DNA of 64,000 nt from Escherichia sp. E4742 (GTDB lineage: Bacteria; Pseudomonadota; Gammaproteobacteria; Enterobacterales; Enterobacteriaceae): positions 4,960,001 to 5,024,000 of the forward strand of contig NZ_CP040443.1 of the NCBI RefSeq assembly GCF_005843885.1. Direction: 5' to 3'. How positions within the stretch are numbered: position 1 is the first letter of the stretch; every line of letters begins with the position of its first letter. Under the pieces are notes generated by a model. That model was not told the DNA's origin, made no database searches, and was given only the letters and a program-made list of their open reading frames with translations. A program made the translations under genes and the position numbers. Below are positions 8,652 to 18,872 of this stretch, piece by piece.

Positions 8652-9173
8652 TTAACGCAGTCGCCCTCTCGCCAGGTTCAGCCGCGATTCGCTCATCTGC
8701 ATCGCATTCTGGCTGACATGGCAGTGGGTGATGGCAATCGCCAGCGCATCGGCGGCATCCGCCTGTGGATTAGCAGGTAATTTCAGCAAGGTACGCACCA
8801 TATGCTGCACCTGGCTTTTTTCGGCGCTACCAATGCCCACCACTGTTTGCTTCACCTGACGCGCAGCATATTCAAACACCGGCAATTCCTGATTCACCGC
8901 TGCCACAATCGCCACGCCTCGTGCCTGCCCCAGTTTCAGGGCAGAGTCAGCGTTCTTCGCCATAAAGACTTGTTCGATTGCGAAATAATCGGGCTGGAAC
9001 TGGGTGATGATTTCCGTCACGCCCGCATAGATCAGTTTCAGACGAGACGGTAAATCATCCACTTTGGTGCGTATGCATCCGCTACCCAGGTAGGACAGTT
9101 GCCTGCCCACCTGACGGATAACACCGTAGCCGGTAACGCGCGAACCCGGGTCAATACCGAGAATAATAGACAT
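8652..9173 (-). CDS. ruvC: Holliday junction resolvase RuvC
   Basis: RuvC is a dimeric endonuclease that nicks Holliday junctions symmetrically to resolve recombination intermediates. The 173-residue protein carries the RNase H-fold acidic residues expected: D7 (GIDPGS), E66 (AIEQVF), D138 and D141 (QADAADALA). The ATG at 9173 gives the standard length. It is read after yebC (34 bp gap) and is separated from ruvAB by yebB; no LexA box is seen upstream of it. Confidence 0.97.
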   Translation of the reverse strand: MSIILGIDPGSRVTGYGVIRQVGRQLSYLGSGCIRTKVDDLPSRLKLIYAGVTEIITQFQPDYFAIEQVFMAKNADSALKLGQARGVAIVAAVNQELPVFEYAARQVKQTVVGIGSAEKSQVQHMVRTLLKLPANPQADAADALAIAITHCHVSQNAMQMSESRLNLARGRLR

Positions 9174-9207
9174 CACGCGTCTCCGTTTTGTTGTTTAGCC
9201 GGCCTCA

Positions 9208-9948
9208 TCAGAGGGTCGCTGCAACCTCATCAGAGATCTCACCGTTATGGTAAACTTCCTGCACGTCGTCACAGTCTTCCAGCATATCGATCAGACGCAT
9301 CAGTTTCGGTGCAGTTTCTGCATCCATATCGGCTTTGGTTGACGGGATCATGGAAACTTCTGCGCTGTCTGCTTTCAGACCTGCCGCTTCCAGAGCATCG
9401 CGTACTTTACCCATCTCTTCCCATGCAGTGTAGACGTCGATTGCGCCGTCATCATAGGTCACAACGTCTTCAGCACCTGCTTCCAGTGCTGCTTCCATGA
9501 TGGTGTCTTCGTCGCCTTTCTCGAAGGAGATCACGCCTTTTTTGCTGAACAGATAGGCTACAGAACCGTCAGTACCGAGGTTACCGCCACATTTGCTAAA
9601 TGCGTGACGCACTTCAGCAACGGTACGGTTGCGGTTGTCAGACAGACATTCAATCATGATAGCCGTGCCGCCAGGACCGTAACCTTCGTAGATGATGGTT
9701 TCCATGTTCGCATCATCATCACCGCCCACACCACGTGCAATTGCGCGGTTCAGGGTGTCACGGGTCATGTTGTTAGACAGTGCTTTATCAATGGCTGCAC
9801 GCAGACGCGGGTTAGCATCCGGATCTCCACCGCCCAGCTTAGCCGCGGTTACCAGTTCACGAATGATTTTAGTGAAGATTTTACCGCGCTTAGCATCCTG
9901 CGCAGCTTTACGATGTCTGGTGTTGGCCCATTTACTATGACCTGCCAT
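9208..9948 (-). CDS. yebC: YebC/TACO1-family protein
   Basis: YebC is a conserved 246-residue cytosolic protein starting [20 protein letters not shown], the hallmark of the YebC/PmpR/TACO1 family. Members have been described as transcription regulators and, more recently, as ribosome-associated factors that help translation of proline-rich stretches; the exact role here cannot be read from sequence. The frame is open upstream into nudB, but the ATG at 9948 starts the family. It lies between nudB and ruvC on the same strand. Confidence 0.95.
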
Positions 9949-9976
9949 AAAAATATCTCCAGATAGCCCTGCCTGT

Positions 9977-10429
9977 TCAGGCAGCGTTAATAACAAACTG
10001 TTCAATCGCCTGCCGGTTGCTCCATGACTTAGTGAGCGCCGCCGCAGCAGACGCATCAAGCCACTTGTAAGCCAGATGTTCAGTGAAAACAATCTGGCGC
10101 TCGTGCGGGAGCGCAAGACAGAACCATGATTCCGTATTGCGCGTCACGCCTGGCGCATAGCGATGACGTAAATGTGAAAAAATTTCAAACTCTACCGTGC
10201 GCTGACAGTCAATTAAGGTCAGTTGTTCAGCGACAACATCGATGGTGACCTCTTCCTTTACTTCGCGCATAGCAGCTTGCGACGCGGTTTCACCCTCTTC
10301 CACGCTGCCGGTTACCGACTGCCAGAAATCGGGATCGTCACGCCGCTGCAACATCAGCACCCGTTTCGTATCTAGTGCATAGATGACCACTAAGATCGAA
10401 ACGGGACGCTTATACACTTTATCCTTCAC
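9977..10429 (-). CDS. nudB: Dihydroneopterin triphosphate pyrophosphatase NudB
   Basis: NudB removes pyrophosphate from dihydroneopterin triphosphate, the second step of folate synthesis. The 150-residue protein has a clear Nudix box (G-x5-E-x7-REV-x-EE-V, starting GSVEEGE near residue 38). The GTG at 10429 is preceded by a GAGG ribosome site at good spacing and gives the family length; the open frame upstream is not conserved-looking. The gene follows aspS and precedes yebC, probably co-transcribed. Confidence 0.95.
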
Positions 10430-10546
10430 GCTACCTCTTCGTTGGTTGCCTTCGCTCATCCCATTCACATAGTTATCTATGCTCATGGGAGTTCACTCAG
10501 TTGCCGCCTCGATGCAACGCGAATGATTTCGTGTATTTGAGCCATA

Positions 10547-12319
10547 TCAGTTATTCTCAGCCTTCTTCACGACCTGTATGCTCAGCTCAGCCAGTGCAGT
10601 CGGGTTAGCAAAGCTCGGTGCTTCAGTCATCAGACACGCTGCCGCCGTGGTTTTCGGGAAGGCGATAACGTCACGGATGTTGTCGGTGCCGGTCAGCAGC
10701 ATGGTCAGACGGTCAAGACCGAATGCCAGACCTGCGTGCGGCGGAGTACCGTATTTCAGGGCATCGAGCAGGAAGCCGAATTTCTCGCGCTGTTCCTCTT
10801 CGGTGATCCCCAGAATGCCAAACACCGTCTGCTGCATATCACCATTATGGATACGCACTGAACCACCGCCCACTTCGTAACCATTGATGACCATATCGTA
10901 AGCATTCGCCACCGCATTTTCCGGTGCAGCTTTCAGCTCTGCCGCCGTCATGTCTTTCGGCGCGGTGAACGGATGGTGCATTGCCGTCAGGCCGCCTTCA
11001 CCGTCGTCTTCAAACATCGGGAAGTCGATAACCCACAGCGGCGCCCATTTGCTTTCGTCGGTCAGACCAAGGTCTTTACCCACTTTCAGACGCAGTGCGC
11101 CCATCGCGTCGGCAACAATTTTCTTGTTGTCGGCACCAAAGAAAATCATATCGCCATCTTGCGCGGCAGTACGATCCAGGATGGCTTCGATGATTTCCGC
11201 ATTAAGGAACTTCGCTACCGGGCTGTTGATACCTTCCAGACCTTTCGCGCGTTCGTTAACTTTGATGTAAGCCAGACCTTTCGCACCGTAGATTTTAACG
11301 AAGTTACCGTATTCGTCGATCTGCTTACGGGTCAGCGACGCACCGCCCGGAACTCGCAGAGCGGCAACACGGCCTTTCGGATCGTTCGCCGGACCCGCAA
11401 ATACCGCGAACTCAACGGATTTCAGCAGATCGGCAACGTCGGTCAGTTCCATCGGGTTACGCAGGTCCGGTTTGTCGGAGCCGTAACGGCGTTCGGCTTC
11501 CGCAAAGGTCATTACCGGGAAATCGCCCAGATCAATGCCCTTCACTTCCAGCCACAGATGACGCACCAGCGCTTCCATCACTTCACGCACTTGCGGCGCG
11601 GTCATGAAAGAGGTTTCCACATCGATCTGAGTAAATTCAGGTTGACGATCAGCGCGCAGGTCTTCGTCACGGAAGCATTTGACTATCTGATAGTAGCGGT
11701 CAAAACCGGACATCATCAGCAGCTGTTTGAACAACTGCGGGGATTGCGGCAGCGCGTAGAATTTACCTTTGTGCACACGAGAAGGCACCAGGTAGTCACG
11801 CGCGCCTTCCGGCGTGGCTTTAGTCAGCATCGGAGTTTCGATGTCAAGGAAGCCATGGTCGTCCATAAAACGACGTACCAGGCTGGTGATTTTAGCGCGG
11901 GTTTTCAGGCGCTGAGCCATTTCCGGGCGACGCAGGTCAAGATAGCGGTACTTCAGACGCGCTTCTTCGGTGTTGACGTGGTTAGAGTCAAGCGGCAGAA
12001 CGTCTGCGCGGTTGATGATGGTCAGCGAGGAAGCCAGCACTTCGATTTCGCCAGTCGCCATATCGCGGTTGATATTTTTTTCGTCACGCGCACGTACGGT
12101 GCCCGTGACCTGAATGCAGAACTCATTACGCAGTTCAGAGGCCAGCTTTAACGCGTCCGCACGATCCGGATCGAAAAATACCTGCACGATACCTTCGCGG
12201 TCGCGCATATCGATAAAGATCAAGCTACCAAGATCACGACGACGGTTGACCCAACCACACAGAGTCACCTGCTGCCCCACGTGGGACAAACGGAGCTGTC
12301 CACAATATTCTGTACGCAT
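10547..12319 (-). CDS. aspS: Aspartyl-tRNA synthetase AspS
   Basis: AspS charges tRNA-Asp with aspartate. The 590-residue protein is a bacterial-type class II synthetase: N-terminal OB-fold anticodon-binding domain (about 1-105), catalytic core with motif 2 (FRDEDLRADRQPEFTQ), a bacterial GAD insertion domain (about 290-420) and motif 3 GLDRL near the C terminus. It is the first gene of an apparent aspS-nudB-yebC-ruvC run on the minus strand. Confidence 0.98.
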   Translation of the reverse strand: MRTEYCGQLRLSHVGQQVTLCGWVNRRRDLGSLIFIDMRDREGIVQVFFDPDRADALKLASELRNEFCIQVTGTVRARDEKNINRDMATGEIEVLASSLTIINRADVLPLDSNHVNTEEARLKYRYLDLRRPEMAQRLKTRAKITSLVRRFMDDHGFLDIETPMLTKATPEGARDYLVPSRVHKGKFYALPQSPQLFKQLLMMSGFDRYYQIVKCFRDEDLRADRQPEFTQIDVETSFMTAPQVREVMEALVRHLWLEVKGIDLGDFPVMTFAEAERRYGSDKPDLRNPMELTDVADLLKSVEFAVFAGPANDPKGRVAALRVPGGASLTRKQIDEYGNFVKIYGAKGLAYIKVNERAKGLEGINSPVAKFLNAEIIEAILDRTAAQDGDMIFFGADNKKIVADAMGALRLKVGKDLGLTDESKWAPLWVIDFPMFEDDGEGGLTAMHHPFTAPKDMTAAELKAAPENAVANAYDMVINGYEVGGGSVRIHNGDMQQTVFGILGITEEEQREKFGFLLDALKYGTPPHAGLAFGLDRLTMLLTGTDNIRDVIAFPKTTAAACLMTEAPSFANPTALAELSIQVVKKAENN

Positions 12320-12629
12320 GAGATATCCCTTAACTTAGCTGCTGGCGGATGTCCCCTGCTGTGCAGGTGACCTGAGTCGCAGCGTTAGCTGTATGTCACA
12401 ACTGAATGAAAAAAGGCGGCTATTATACTGGAAATTCTGCCGCACCGTAAGAGCCTGGCCCGCGCTGGAACGCCTCGTTACCACTTTATATCGGGCCTGG
12501 ATTCAGACTCTACGCCAGTTTGCTATAAAGGTGTTGCCCGAACTCATAAAAATTAACAAAATTTGTCGTTCCGCCATCGGCTAATCGCATTAAGGTGAGA
12601 GGCACGATTTTGTTTTATCTGGAGTGATC
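12320..12629. other. aspS-yecD divergent intergenic region
   Basis: These 310 bp hold the divergent promoters of aspS and yecD. A 63-codon open frame lies inside it (12393-12584, plus) but has no recognisable domain or ribosome site. I see no tRNA, repeat or clear operator. Confidence 0.5.
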
Positions 12630-13196
12630 ATGCTTGAACTTAATGCCAAAACCACAGCGCTAGTGGTGATTGATTTACAGGAAGGCATCTTGCCTTTTGC
12701 CGGTGGTCCGCATACTGCCGAAGACGTGGTGAATCGCGCCGGGAAGTTGGCGGCGAAATTTCGCGCGAGCGGTCAGCCCGTGTTTCTGGTGCGTGTTGGC
12801 TGGTCTGCCGATTATGCTGAAGCATTAAAACAGCCGGTCGATGCGCCCTCACCGGCTAAAGTGTTGCCCGAAAATTGGTGGCAACATCCCGCGGCGTTAG
12901 GTGCAACTGACAGTGATATTGAAATCATCAAACGTCAATGGGGTGCGTTTTACGGTACGGATCTGGAGTTGCAATTACGCCGCCGAGGTATCGATACAAT
13001 AGTTTTATGTGGGATCTCGACCAATATCGGCGTTGAGTCCACCGCCCGCAATGCCTGGGAACTTGGCTTTAATCTGGTGATTGCCGAAGATGCCTGTAGC
13101 GCTGCCAGTGCCGAGCAGCACAATAACAGCATCAACCATATCTATCCACGCATCGCCCGTGTGCGCAGCGTGGAAGAGATCCTCCACGCGTTATGA
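12630..13196 (+). CDS. yecD: YecD, isochorismatase-family hydrolase
   Basis: YecD is a 188-residue cysteine hydrolase of the isochorismatase superfamily; the true substrate is unknown. The likely catalytic triad is Asp in VVIDLQEG (about 17), a central Lys (IIKRQWGAF) and Cys in VLCGISTN (about 130). The ATG at 12630 follows GGAG at a normal distance; a GTG two codons earlier (12624) is the alternative. Its stop overlaps the yecE start by 4 bp, so the two are coupled. Confidence 0.93.
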   Translation: MLELNAKTTALVVIDLQEGILPFAGGPHTAEDVVNRAGKLAAKFRASGQPVFLVRVGWSADYAEALKQPVDAPSPAKVLPENWWQHPAALGATDSDIEIIKRQWGAFYGTDLELQLRRRGIDTIVLCGISTNIGVESTARNAWELGFNLVIAEDACSAASAEQHNNSINHIYPRIARVRSVEEILHAL

Positions 13197-14011
13197 TTTA
13201 CATTGGTCTGCCACAATGGTCGCATCCTAAATGGGTGCGTCTGGGGATAACCAGCCTGGAAGAGTATGCCCGCCACTTCAACTGCGTGGAGGGCAACACC
13301 ACGTTATACGTCCTACCGAAGCCAGATGTTGTCCTGCGCTGGCGCGAGCAGACCACCGATGATTTTCGTTTTTGTTTTAAATTTCCGGCAACCATTTCGC
13401 ATCAGGCCGCATTGCGACATTGCGATGATTTAGTGACTGAATTTTTGACCCGTATGTCACCGTTAGCGACGCGCATTGGGCAATACTGGCTGCAACTACC
13501 CGCCACGTTTGGTCCACGGGATCTGCCAGCTCTTTGGCACTTTCTCGATTCTCTTCCTGGCGAATTTACCTATGGTGTGGAAGTCCGCCATCCGCAATTT
13601 TTCACCAAAGGCGAGGAAGAACAAACGCTTAATCGCGGTTTGCATCAGCGCGGCGTTAATCGGGTAATTTTAGACAGCCGTCCGGTTCATGCAGCGCGTC
13701 CACATAGCGAAGCCATTCGCGACGCGCAACGGAAAAAGCCGAAAGTTCCGGTACATGCCGTGTTGACGGCGACCAATCCGCTGATCCGTTTTATCGGTAG
13801 CGATGATATGACACAAAACCGGGAATTATTTCAGGTCTGGTTACAAAAATTAGCGCAGTGGCAACAGACCACTACGCCTTATCTTTTCCTGCATACACCG
13901 GATATCGCCCAGGCACCGGAACTGGTACATACCCTGTGGGAAGACTTACGTAAAATGCTTCCAGAGATCGGAGCAGTCCCGGCTATTCCACAGCAATCTT
14001 CTCTTTTCTGA
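13193..14011 (+). CDS. yecE: YecE, DUF72 family protein
   Basis: This 272-residue soluble protein belongs to the DUF72 (YecE-like TIM barrel) family. Conserved-looking features are the N-terminal YIGLPQWSHPKW segment, NCVEGNTTLY, the FCFKFPATISH strand and GVEVRHPQF. No enzymatic activity is established for the family as far as I know. It overlaps yecD by 4 bp. Confidence 0.93.
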   Translation: MIYIGLPQWSHPKWVRLGITSLEEYARHFNCVEGNTTLYVLPKPDVVLRWREQTTDDFRFCFKFPATISHQAALRHCDDLVTEFLTRMSPLATRIGQYWLQLPATFGPRDLPALWHFLDSLPGEFTYGVEVRHPQFFTKGEEEQTLNRGLHQRGVNRVILDSRPVHAARPHSEAIRDAQRKKPKVPVHAVLTATNPLIRFIGSDDMTQNRELFQVWLQKLAQWQQTTTPYLFLHTPDIAQAPELVHTLWEDLRKMLPEIGAVPAIPQQSSLF

Positions 14012-14063
14012 ATTTGCCACCTATCATAGACAAGTGCCATCGGCCATTTTAAAGGGAGTTTGT

Positions 14064-14459
14064 ATGGTAAGCGCGCTGTATGCCGTTTTAAGTGCGTTGT
14101 TATTAATGAAGTTCTCTTTTGATGTTGTTCGCCTGCGAATGCAGTATCGCGTTGCCTATGGCGACGGCGGTTTTAGCGAACTACAAAGTGCTATTCGTAT
14201 TCATGGCAATGCGGTGGAATATATTCCTATCGCGATTGTATTGATGCTATTTATGGAAATGAATGGTGCTGAAACCTGGATGGTGCATATTTGCGGCCTC
14301 GTTTTGCTTGCAGGTCGCCTGATGCATTATTACGGTTTCCATCACCGTCTGTTTCGCTGGCGACGTTCTGGTATGAGCGCCACCTGGTGTGCGCTATTGC
14401 TGATGGTGCTGGCGAATCTTTGGTATATGCCCTGGGAGTTGGTTTTCTCCCTACGTTAG
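14064..14459 (+). CDS. yecN: YecN, MAPEG-family membrane protein
   Basis: YecN is a 131-residue inner-membrane protein with four hydrophobic helices, of the MAPEG family (membrane-associated proteins in eicosanoid and glutathione metabolism). The RIHGNAVEYIPIAIVLM stretch is the family signature, with Glu and Asn likely in the active or glutathione-binding region. The bacterial substrate is not known. The ATG at 14064 has an AAGGGAG ribosome site; the upstream in-frame ATG at 14034 has none. Confidence 0.92.
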   Translation: MVSALYAVLSALLLMKFSFDVVRLRMQYRVAYGDGGFSELQSAIRIHGNAVEYIPIAIVLMLFMEMNGAETWMVHICGLVLLAGRLMHYYGFHHRLFRWRRSGMSATWCALLLMVLANLWYMPWELVFSLR

Positions 14460-14499
14460 CGCACAATACGCCACTTTCTTTTTCCCGGATTTTTACGTT

Positions 14500-15243
14500 A
14501 TGTCTCACCGCGACACGCTATTTTCTGCTCCTATCGCCAGACTGGGCGACTGGACCTTTGATGAACGGGTAGCTGAAGTCTTCCCGGATATGATCCAACG
14601 TTCCGTTCCCGGCTATTCCAATATTATTTCCATGATTGGTATGTTAGCTGAACGCTTCGTTCAACCGGGAACGCAGATTTACGATCTGGGTTGTTCTTTG
14701 GGCGCGGCGACGCTCTCGGTGCGTCGCAACATTCATCATGATAATTGTAAAATTATCGCCATCGACAATTCCCCGGCAATGATTGAACGCTGCCGCCGTC
14801 ATATCGACGCCTATAAAGCGCCTACACCTGTTGACGTTATTGAAGGTGATATTCGTGATATTGCCATTGAAAACGCGTCGATGGTGGTACTGAATTTTAC
14901 CCTGCAATTCCTGGAACCTTCCGAGCGCCAGGCGTTACTGGATAAAATTTATCAAGGGCTAAACCCGGGCGGCGCGCTGGTGCTTTCGGAAAAATTCAGT
15001 TTCGAAGATGCCAAAGTTGGTGAACTGCTGTTCAACATGCACCACGACTTTAAACGTGCCAACGGCTACAGCGAGCTAGAAATCAGCCAGAAGCGCAGCA
15101 TGTTAGAAAACGTAATGCTGACCGATTCCGTGGAAACCCACAAGGCACGTCTGCATAAAGCCGGTTTTAAGCATAGCGAGCTGTGGTTCCAGTGCTTTAA
15201 CTTTGGTTCACTGGTGGCATTAAAAGCAGAGGACGCTGCATGA
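14500..15243 (+). CDS. cmoA: Carboxy-SAM synthase CmoA
   Basis: CmoA makes carboxy-S-adenosyl-L-methionine from SAM and prephenate. The product is used by CmoB to finish 5-carboxymethoxyuridine (cmo5U) at tRNA wobble position 34. The 247-residue protein has a Rossmann methyltransferase fold with the motif [10 protein letters not shown] (about 62-71) and AIDNSPAMI. Its stop overlaps the cmoB start by 4 bp, in line with their consecutive steps. Confidence 0.97.
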
Positions 15244-16211
15244 TCGACTTTGGTAACTTTTATTCTCTGATTGCCAAAAATCACCTTTCGCACTGGCTGG
15301 AAACGCTGCCTGCACAGATTGCTAACTGGCAGCGCGAGCAGCAGCACGGGCTGTTTAAGCAGTGGTCCAATGCGGTGGAATTTCTGCCTGAAATTAAACC
15401 GTATCGTCTTGATTTACTGCATAGCGTGACGGCAGAAAGCGAAGAGCCGCTGAGTGCCGGGCAGATTAAGCGCATTGAAACCCTGATGCGCAACCTGATG
15501 CCGTGGCGCAAAGGGCCGTTCTCGCTGTATGGCGTTAACATTGATACCGAATGGCGTTCCGACTGGAAATGGGATCGTGTTCTGCCCCATCTTTCTGATT
15601 TAACCGGGCGCACCATTCTTGATGTCGGCTGCGGCAGCGGCTATCACATGTGGCGCATGATTGGCGCAGGCGCACACCTCGCGGTGGGGATCGACCCTAC
15701 ACAACTGTTTCTGTGCCAGTTTGAAGCAGTGCGTAAACTGTTAGGTAACGACCAACGGGCGCATCTGCTGCCGTTAGGGATTGAACAACTTCCGGCACTG
15801 AAAGCCTTTGATACCGTCTTTTCGATGGGCGTGCTTTATCATCGTCGTTCACCGCTGGAGCATCTCTGGCAGTTGAAAGATCAACTGGTTAATGAAGGTG
15901 AACTGGTGCTTGAAACGCTGGTTATTGATGGTGATGAGAACACGGTGCTGGTGCCGGGCGATCGTTACGCGCAAATGCGTAATGTCTATTTCATCCCTTC
16001 CGCGTTGGCGTTGAAAAACTGGCTGAAGAAGTGTGGTTTTGTTGATATTCGCATTGCGGATGTGAGCGTCACCACTACAGAAGAGCAGCGACGCACTGAA
16101 TGGATGGTCACCGAGTCTCTGGCCGATTTTCTCGACCCGCATGATCCGGGTAAGACGGTAGAAGGTTATCCTGCGCCTAAACGCGCGGTGCTGATTGCGC
16201 GTAAGCCGTAA
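15240..16211 (+). CDS. cmoB: tRNA U34 carboxymethyltransferase CmoB
   Basis: CmoB transfers the carboxymethyl group from carboxy-SAM to 5-hydroxyuridine in tRNA, giving cmo5U34 and widening codon reading of several tRNAs. The 323-residue protein has an N-terminal helical domain and a SAM-fold core with [13 protein letters not shown] (about 123-135). It is coupled to cmoA by the ATGA overlap. REP elements and a hairpin follow before the convergent torZ gene. Confidence 0.97.
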
Positions 16212-16257
16212 AAATTTAGCGCCTATTTCCGGGCGCTGAGATAGATGACAAACGCTA

Positions 16258-16365
16258 AAACTGCCTGATGCGCTACGCTTATCAGGCCTACCCATCTCCT
16301 GCAATATATTGAATTTGCACGATTTTGCAGGCCGGATAAGACGTTCACGCCGGATCCGGCATGAA
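16258..16365. repeat. REP pair (BIME-like)
   Basis: Two palindromic units lie between cmoB and torZ: CTGCCTGATGCG...CTTATCAGGC at about 16260-16290 and GCCGGATAAGACG...CGCCGGATCCGGC at about 16329-16362. The spacing and sequences are those of E. coli REP units in a convergent intergenic region. Confidence 0.8.
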
Positions 16366-16389
16366 CAAAGCACACTTTGTCAGCAATTT

Positions 16390-16413
16390 AGCGCCCGTTT
16401 CCGGGCGCTTTTC
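16390..16413 (+). terminator. Hairpin between cmoB and torZ
   Basis: A GCGCCCG / CGGGCGC stem with a 4-base loop is followed by TTTTC on the plus strand and by a T-poor tail on the minus strand. A related degenerate copy (GCGCCTATTTCCGGGCGC) lies at about 16220-16238, right after cmoB. Confidence 0.65.
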
Positions 16414-16418
16414 ACGTC

Positions 16419-18848
16419 TTATGCCTGAATAGCTGGCTGATCAAACGCCGTTAACTTCGGCGCATTGCCCGTATATTTTTCGATATACACCAGCGCAGAG
16501 TTACCGGCACAGGCATTCGCCAGCTGCGAGCTGGGAATATCAGCCGTTAACACGTTTGCGCAGCCGTTTTTACACAAGCCATTTTCCAGATCCGGCCATG
16601 CGCCTTCATGCACGCATACCACGCCTTTTTTGATCCCATCAGTCACCACAGCGCCTGTCAGGATCTGACCGCGTTTGTTCCAGACGCGCACCAGATCGCC
16701 GTTCGCAATACCAAAGCGAGCAGCATCTTCGGTGTGAATGGTGATCGGCTCACGATCGGCAATCGCATATTTTTTACGCAACTCCGCATAGTTAAGCTGG
16801 CTGTGTAAGCGGTGTGCCGGATGCGCGGTCAGAAGCTGCAACTGCTTCTCGTCGGCGGTGCCTTTCCACTCATCAGGTGCAAGCCAGGTTGGGTGTGCCG
16901 GGCAATCCTTATAAGCAAATTTTTCCAGCGTTTTGGAATAGATCTCAATTTTTCCGCTTGGTGTACCCAGAGCATTCTTCACCGGATCGGCGCGGAAATC
17001 GCCATAGCGAACATATTGCTCGTTCTTCTCGCTGCGGCGCATTTCAAGCAGTTTATTTTGCTGCCAGAAGGCATTAAACATCGGCATAGTGACGCGTTGC
17101 GCACGCGCACCTTTCTGGGCGGCATCATAGAAAAATTTCAGCCACGCCATTTCATCTTTACCTTCGGTATAGATCTCTTTTCCGCCAGGTTTCAGTAATT
17201 CCGCAAGATCGGCAAACACGTCAAAATCGTTACGCGCTTCAAATTGCGGAGCGACAGCCTGCTTCATCGGCACAGTATGCTGGTTGCTATAATCACCGGT
17301 CATCGTCAGGTCATTGCGCTCAAACGATGTGGTGATCGGTAATACGATATCTGCGTGTTTGGCTGCTGCGGTCCAGTAGCATTCAGAAACGACAATCATC
17401 TCCGGTTTCTGCCAGGCTTTAATCAGACGATTAGTATCCTGGTGATGGGTGAAATTACCGCCACCCGCCCACCAGATCATTTTGATATTTGGGTACGTTT
17501 GCTCTTTACCGTTATGCTGATATTTGCCGCCAGGATTCTCCAGCGCATCGACAATACGGGCGACCGGAATCGCGGTCATTCCGCCATCATCAGCTTCCTC
17601 ACTTGCCTGTCCGGCAATCGCCGCAGACATTTCCGGCAGCACGCCGCCAACTCGCGTCGGGTTGCCACCGTTGGAGTAATGATAAGAGAATCCAAAACCG
17701 CCGCCCGGAGTACCAATTTGCCCTAACATCGCCGCCAGCGTCACCAGCATCCAGTGTTTCTGTTCACCGTATTGCTGGCGTTGGATCCCCCAGCCTGCCA
17801 TCAGCATCGTGCGATTCGCCGCCATCAGTTCTGCAAGTTTGACAATCTGCGCTTCCGGTACACCAGTAATTTCTGCCGCCCAGGCCGCACTCTTCGGCGT
17901 ATTATCGTTCTTGCCGGTCAGATACTCTTCAAACTGCGGATAACCGGTGGTGTATTTCTCAAGGAAGGCTTTATCGTGCTTACCTTGTGTCATCAGGGTA
18001 TGCGCGATGCCTAACATCAGCGCCACGTCGGTCCCCATATTCGGCGCTATCCAGGTCGCGTTATCGCCAAAGAATTCGATTGTTTCGGAACGGATAGGGT
18101 CGATGGCAATCACCGGTTTGCCCGATTTTTTCAGCTGATGGAAGTATTCCAGCCCTTGTTCATCGGTACTGCTCCAGGCAATTTTTAAGGTATTCAGCGG
18201 GTTCATGCCCCACAACACCACCACCTGACTGTTTTCCAGAATCAGTGGCCAGGAAGTCTGCTGTTCATAGACCTCCACAGAACCGACAACGTGCGGCATG
18301 ATCACCTGCGCAGCCCCGGTAGAGTAATCGCCACTATGCCCGGAATATCCCCCCGCCAGATTCATATAACGTTGCATCAGCGTTTGCGCTTTATGCAGCA
18401 CCCCTGATGAACGCCAGCCGTAAGACCCTGCAAAAATGGCCGAAGGACCGTTGGCCTTGCGGATGCGATCGTGTTGCTCATGAATCAGTTTTAATGCCTG
18501 TTCCCAACTCACCTGAACGTAACTGTCTTCGCCACGACCTTTTGCCGGTTGCAGTGGATTGTCGAGATAACTTTTTCTCACCATCGGATGCTGAATACGC
18601 GCCGTAGTGTGTACCTGATCCGCCGCCGTAGACTGTAAGGAGTTCGGGATGGTCTTCGCCAGCGCGCCTGTAGAAGAAACAATCTTACCGTCCTTCACTT
18701 CTACGTTCATCGCTCCCCAACGACCCGCGGTGAGGATTTTTCCGCCCTTCTCTTCTGCCCATGCGGGTAACGGCGTAGCCGATGTCACCACCAGCGCGCC
18801 GGCAGCAATACCGCTATGTTTAATAAACTCACGTCTTGTTAATGTCAT
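16419..18848 (-). CDS. torZ: Molybdenum S-/N-oxide reductase TorZ (BisC family)
   Basis: TorZ is a periplasmic Mo-bis-MGD enzyme reducing biotin sulfoxide and other S- and N-oxides such as TMAO. The 809-residue precursor begins with a twin-arginine signal (TRREFIK followed by a hydrophobic stretch, cleaved near AWA-EE). The DMSO-reductase family core follows, with GSYGWRSSGVLH near the molybdenum-binding Ser and a C-terminal dinucleotide-binding domain. It lies 24 bp after torY, whose cytochrome delivers its electrons. Confidence 0.97.
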   Translation of the reverse strand: MTLTRREFIKHSGIAAGALVVTSATPLPAWAEEKGGKILTAGRWGAMNVEVKDGKIVSSTGALAKTIPNSLQSTAADQVHTTARIQHPMVRKSYLDNPLQPAKGRGEDSYVQVSWEQALKLIHEQHDRIRKANGPSAIFAGSYGWRSSGVLHKAQTLMQRYMNLAGGYSGHSGDYSTGAAQVIMPHVVGSVEVYEQQTSWPLILENSQVVVLWGMNPLNTLKIAWSSTDEQGLEYFHQLKKSGKPVIAIDPIRSETIEFFGDNATWIAPNMGTDVALMLGIAHTLMTQGKHDKAFLEKYTTGYPQFEEYLTGKNDNTPKSAAWAAEITGVPEAQIVKLAELMAANRTMLMAGWGIQRQQYGEQKHWMLVTLAAMLGQIGTPGGGFGFSYHYSNGGNPTRVGGVLPEMSAAIAGQASEEADDGGMTAIPVARIVDALENPGGKYQHNGKEQTYPNIKMIWWAGGGNFTHHQDTNRLIKAWQKPEMIVVSECYWTAAAKHADIVLPITTSFERNDLTMTGDYSNQHTVPMKQAVAPQFEARNDFDVFADLAELLKPGGKEIYTEGKDEMAWLKFFYDAAQKGARAQRVTMPMFNAFWQQNKLLEMRRSEKNEQYVRYGDFRADPVKNALGTPSGKIEIYSKTLEKFAYKDCPAHPTWLAPDEWKGTADEKQLQLLTAHPAHRLHSQLNYAELRKKYAIADREPITIHTEDAARFGIANGDLVRVWNKRGQILTGAVVTDGIKKGVVCVHEGAWPDLENGLCKNGCANVLTADIPSSQLANACAGNSALVYIEKYTGNAPKLTAFDQPAIQA

Positions 18849-18872
18849 AACTTCCTCCCTGATCTACGAGGA

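Noticed and set aside
10973..12151. 392-codon open frame on the plus strand opposite aspS
   Set aside because: It is antisense to aspS over its full length, has His/Phe/Val-biased composition typical of a reversed coding strand, and no ribosome site.
12393..12584. 63-codon ORF between aspS and yecD
   Set aside because: No ribosome site, no family recognised, and it overlaps the region where the divergent promoters must lie.
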